A DNA stretch of 6,812 bases from Gammaproteobacteria bacterium (GTDB taxonomy: Bacteria; Pseudomonadota; Gammaproteobacteria; Comchoanobacterales; Comchoanobacteraceae), in NCBI GenBank assembly GCA_029243665.1, contig JAQWRO010000111.1:1-6812 (forward strand), read 5' to 3'. The translations under genes and the position numbers were made by a program. Under the pieces are notes generated by a model that did no database searches, was not told the DNA's origin, and was given only the letters and a program-made list of their open reading frames with translations. Below, piece by piece: positions 6,518 to 6,812 of this stretch; positions within the stretch are counted from its first letter, which is position 1; each line of letters begins with the position of its first letter.

Positions 6518-6545
6518 ATATATGTACAATTTCTAATATTTCAAG
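6518..6545 (-). promoter_or_regulatory. Sigma-32-like heat-shock promoter of htpG
   Basis: On the - strand a perfect CTTGAAA (6539-6545) is followed after 11 bases by GTACATAT (6527-6520), which matches the CATnT part of the sigma-32 -10 consensus CCCCATnT (5 of 8 positions). Spacing is at the short end of the accepted range. It lies 27 bases or so upstream of the htpG start. htpG is a classic RpoH-regulated gene in proteobacteria, which supports the reading. Evidence is consensus matching only. Confidence 0.5.
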
Positions 6546-6558
6546 TTATATTTTGAAA

Positions 6559-6588
6559 TTAACATGTTTTCTATTTTTATACTATAAT
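6559..6588 (+). promoter_or_regulatory. Sigma-70-like promoter of the right-edge IcmD-like gene
   Basis: TTAACA (6559-6564, 5 of 6) and a perfect TATAAT (6583-6588) are separated by 18 bases, in the + direction. A start near 6595 would leave a leader of about 23 bases before the ATG at 6618. This promoter lies back to back with the htpG heat-shock-like promoter, with 13 bases between them. Confidence 0.55.
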
Positions 6589-6617
6589 TACTGTAAGAAA
6601 ATATTGAGGGAACATAT

Positions 6618-6812
6618 ATGAAACACATTTTTTTAAAAATAATCTTAATTTTTGGTGCATCCATGGTGCTAGCAGCTGATGATATGACTTTATCAACCTC
6701 TCTTGAAGCTGTTGCAAGTTTATATACACAAATCGCTGCTATATTCACTGGGGCTGCTTATGTAGCAGGTCTAATGCTCTTTGTTGGTGCTATTTTTAAA
6801 TTTAGACAACAT
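6618..6812 (+). CDS. Second IcmD/DotP-like membrane protein, N-terminal part (3' end outside window)
   Basis: An ATG at 6618 with GAGGG at 6606-6610 (7 bases upstream) opens a frame that continues without a stop to the right edge, giving 65 residues. It starts with a probable signal peptide (MKHIFLKIILIFGASMVLAA, cut near residue 19-20). A membrane segment at about 38-60 follows, ending FVGAIFKFRQH (55-65). The last 22 residues align without gaps to residues 41-62 of the IcmD-like protein at 4184-4579, with 13 identities, including the GAIFKF/AAIFKF-QH loop entry. The KDNP loop and second helix would lie beyond the window. I infer a paralogue, or possibly the first gene of a further secretion cluster to the right. 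Confidence 0.7.
   Translation, partial: MKHIFLKIILIFGASMVLAADDMTLSTSLEAVASLYTQIAAIFTGAAYVAGLMLFVGAIFKFRQH

Noticed and set aside
6583..6600. Possible - strand sigma-70 promoter for htpG further upstream (AT-rich boxes)
   Set aside because: The - strand shows TATAGT-like sequences but no convincing -35 at proper spacing. The AT-rich composition makes such matches cheap.
6533..6748. 71-codon - strand open frame at the right edge
   Set aside because: It is antisense to the second IcmD-like gene and the divergent promoter region. The + strand frame has a ribosome site, a signal peptide and a paralogue in the window.

Overview
This AT-rich window looks like the chromosome of a gammaproteobacterium of the Legionellales type (Legionella/Coxiella/Berkiella-like). 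The inference rests on two small membrane proteins that resemble IcmD/DotP of the Dot/Icm type IVB secretion system, together with a gammaproteobacterial-style set of housekeeping genes. I cannot assign a genus from the sequence alone.

Layout. On the + strand at the left edge lie the C-terminal end of a DUF1295 (steroid 5-alpha-reductase-like) membrane protein and, one base after its stop, a DUF2177 membrane protein. They are followed by rpsT (ribosomal protein S20). rpsT converges with obgE with only 4 bases between the stop codons. The rest of the window up to about 6.5 kb is on the - strand. Read in the direction of transcription it is: htpG (Hsp90), an IcmD/DotP-like membrane protein, an apparently exported gamma-glutamylcyclotransferase-like protein, rph (RNase PH), rplU (L21), rpmA (L27), a strong intrinsic terminator, then obgE (CgtA GTPase). 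Gaps in this run are short: 28 and 16 bases, an ATGA overlap, 50 bases carrying a probable rplU promoter, a TAATG overlap, then 51 bases holding the terminator. On the + strand at the right edge, divergent from htpG, a second IcmD/DotP-like gene begins and runs off the window.

How the genes relate. rplU, rpmA and obgE form the classic ribosome-assembly cluster, here preceded by rph, a tRNA/rRNA 3'-end processing enzyme. The unusual part is htpG, flanked on both sides by paralogous Dot/Icm-type small membrane proteins. The 126-base divergent region between htpG and the second copy contains a sigma-32-like promoter pointing at htpG and a sigma-70-like promoter pointing at the secretion gene. 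Two hairpins stand out: the 7-bp G+C-rich terminator squeezed between rpmA and obgE, and a 13-bp perfect inverted repeat inside the 3' end of obgE that probably ends the rpsT transcript.

No tRNA, rRNA, CRISPR array, insertion sequence or phage gene was seen, and there is no gene-free stretch longer than 300 bases.
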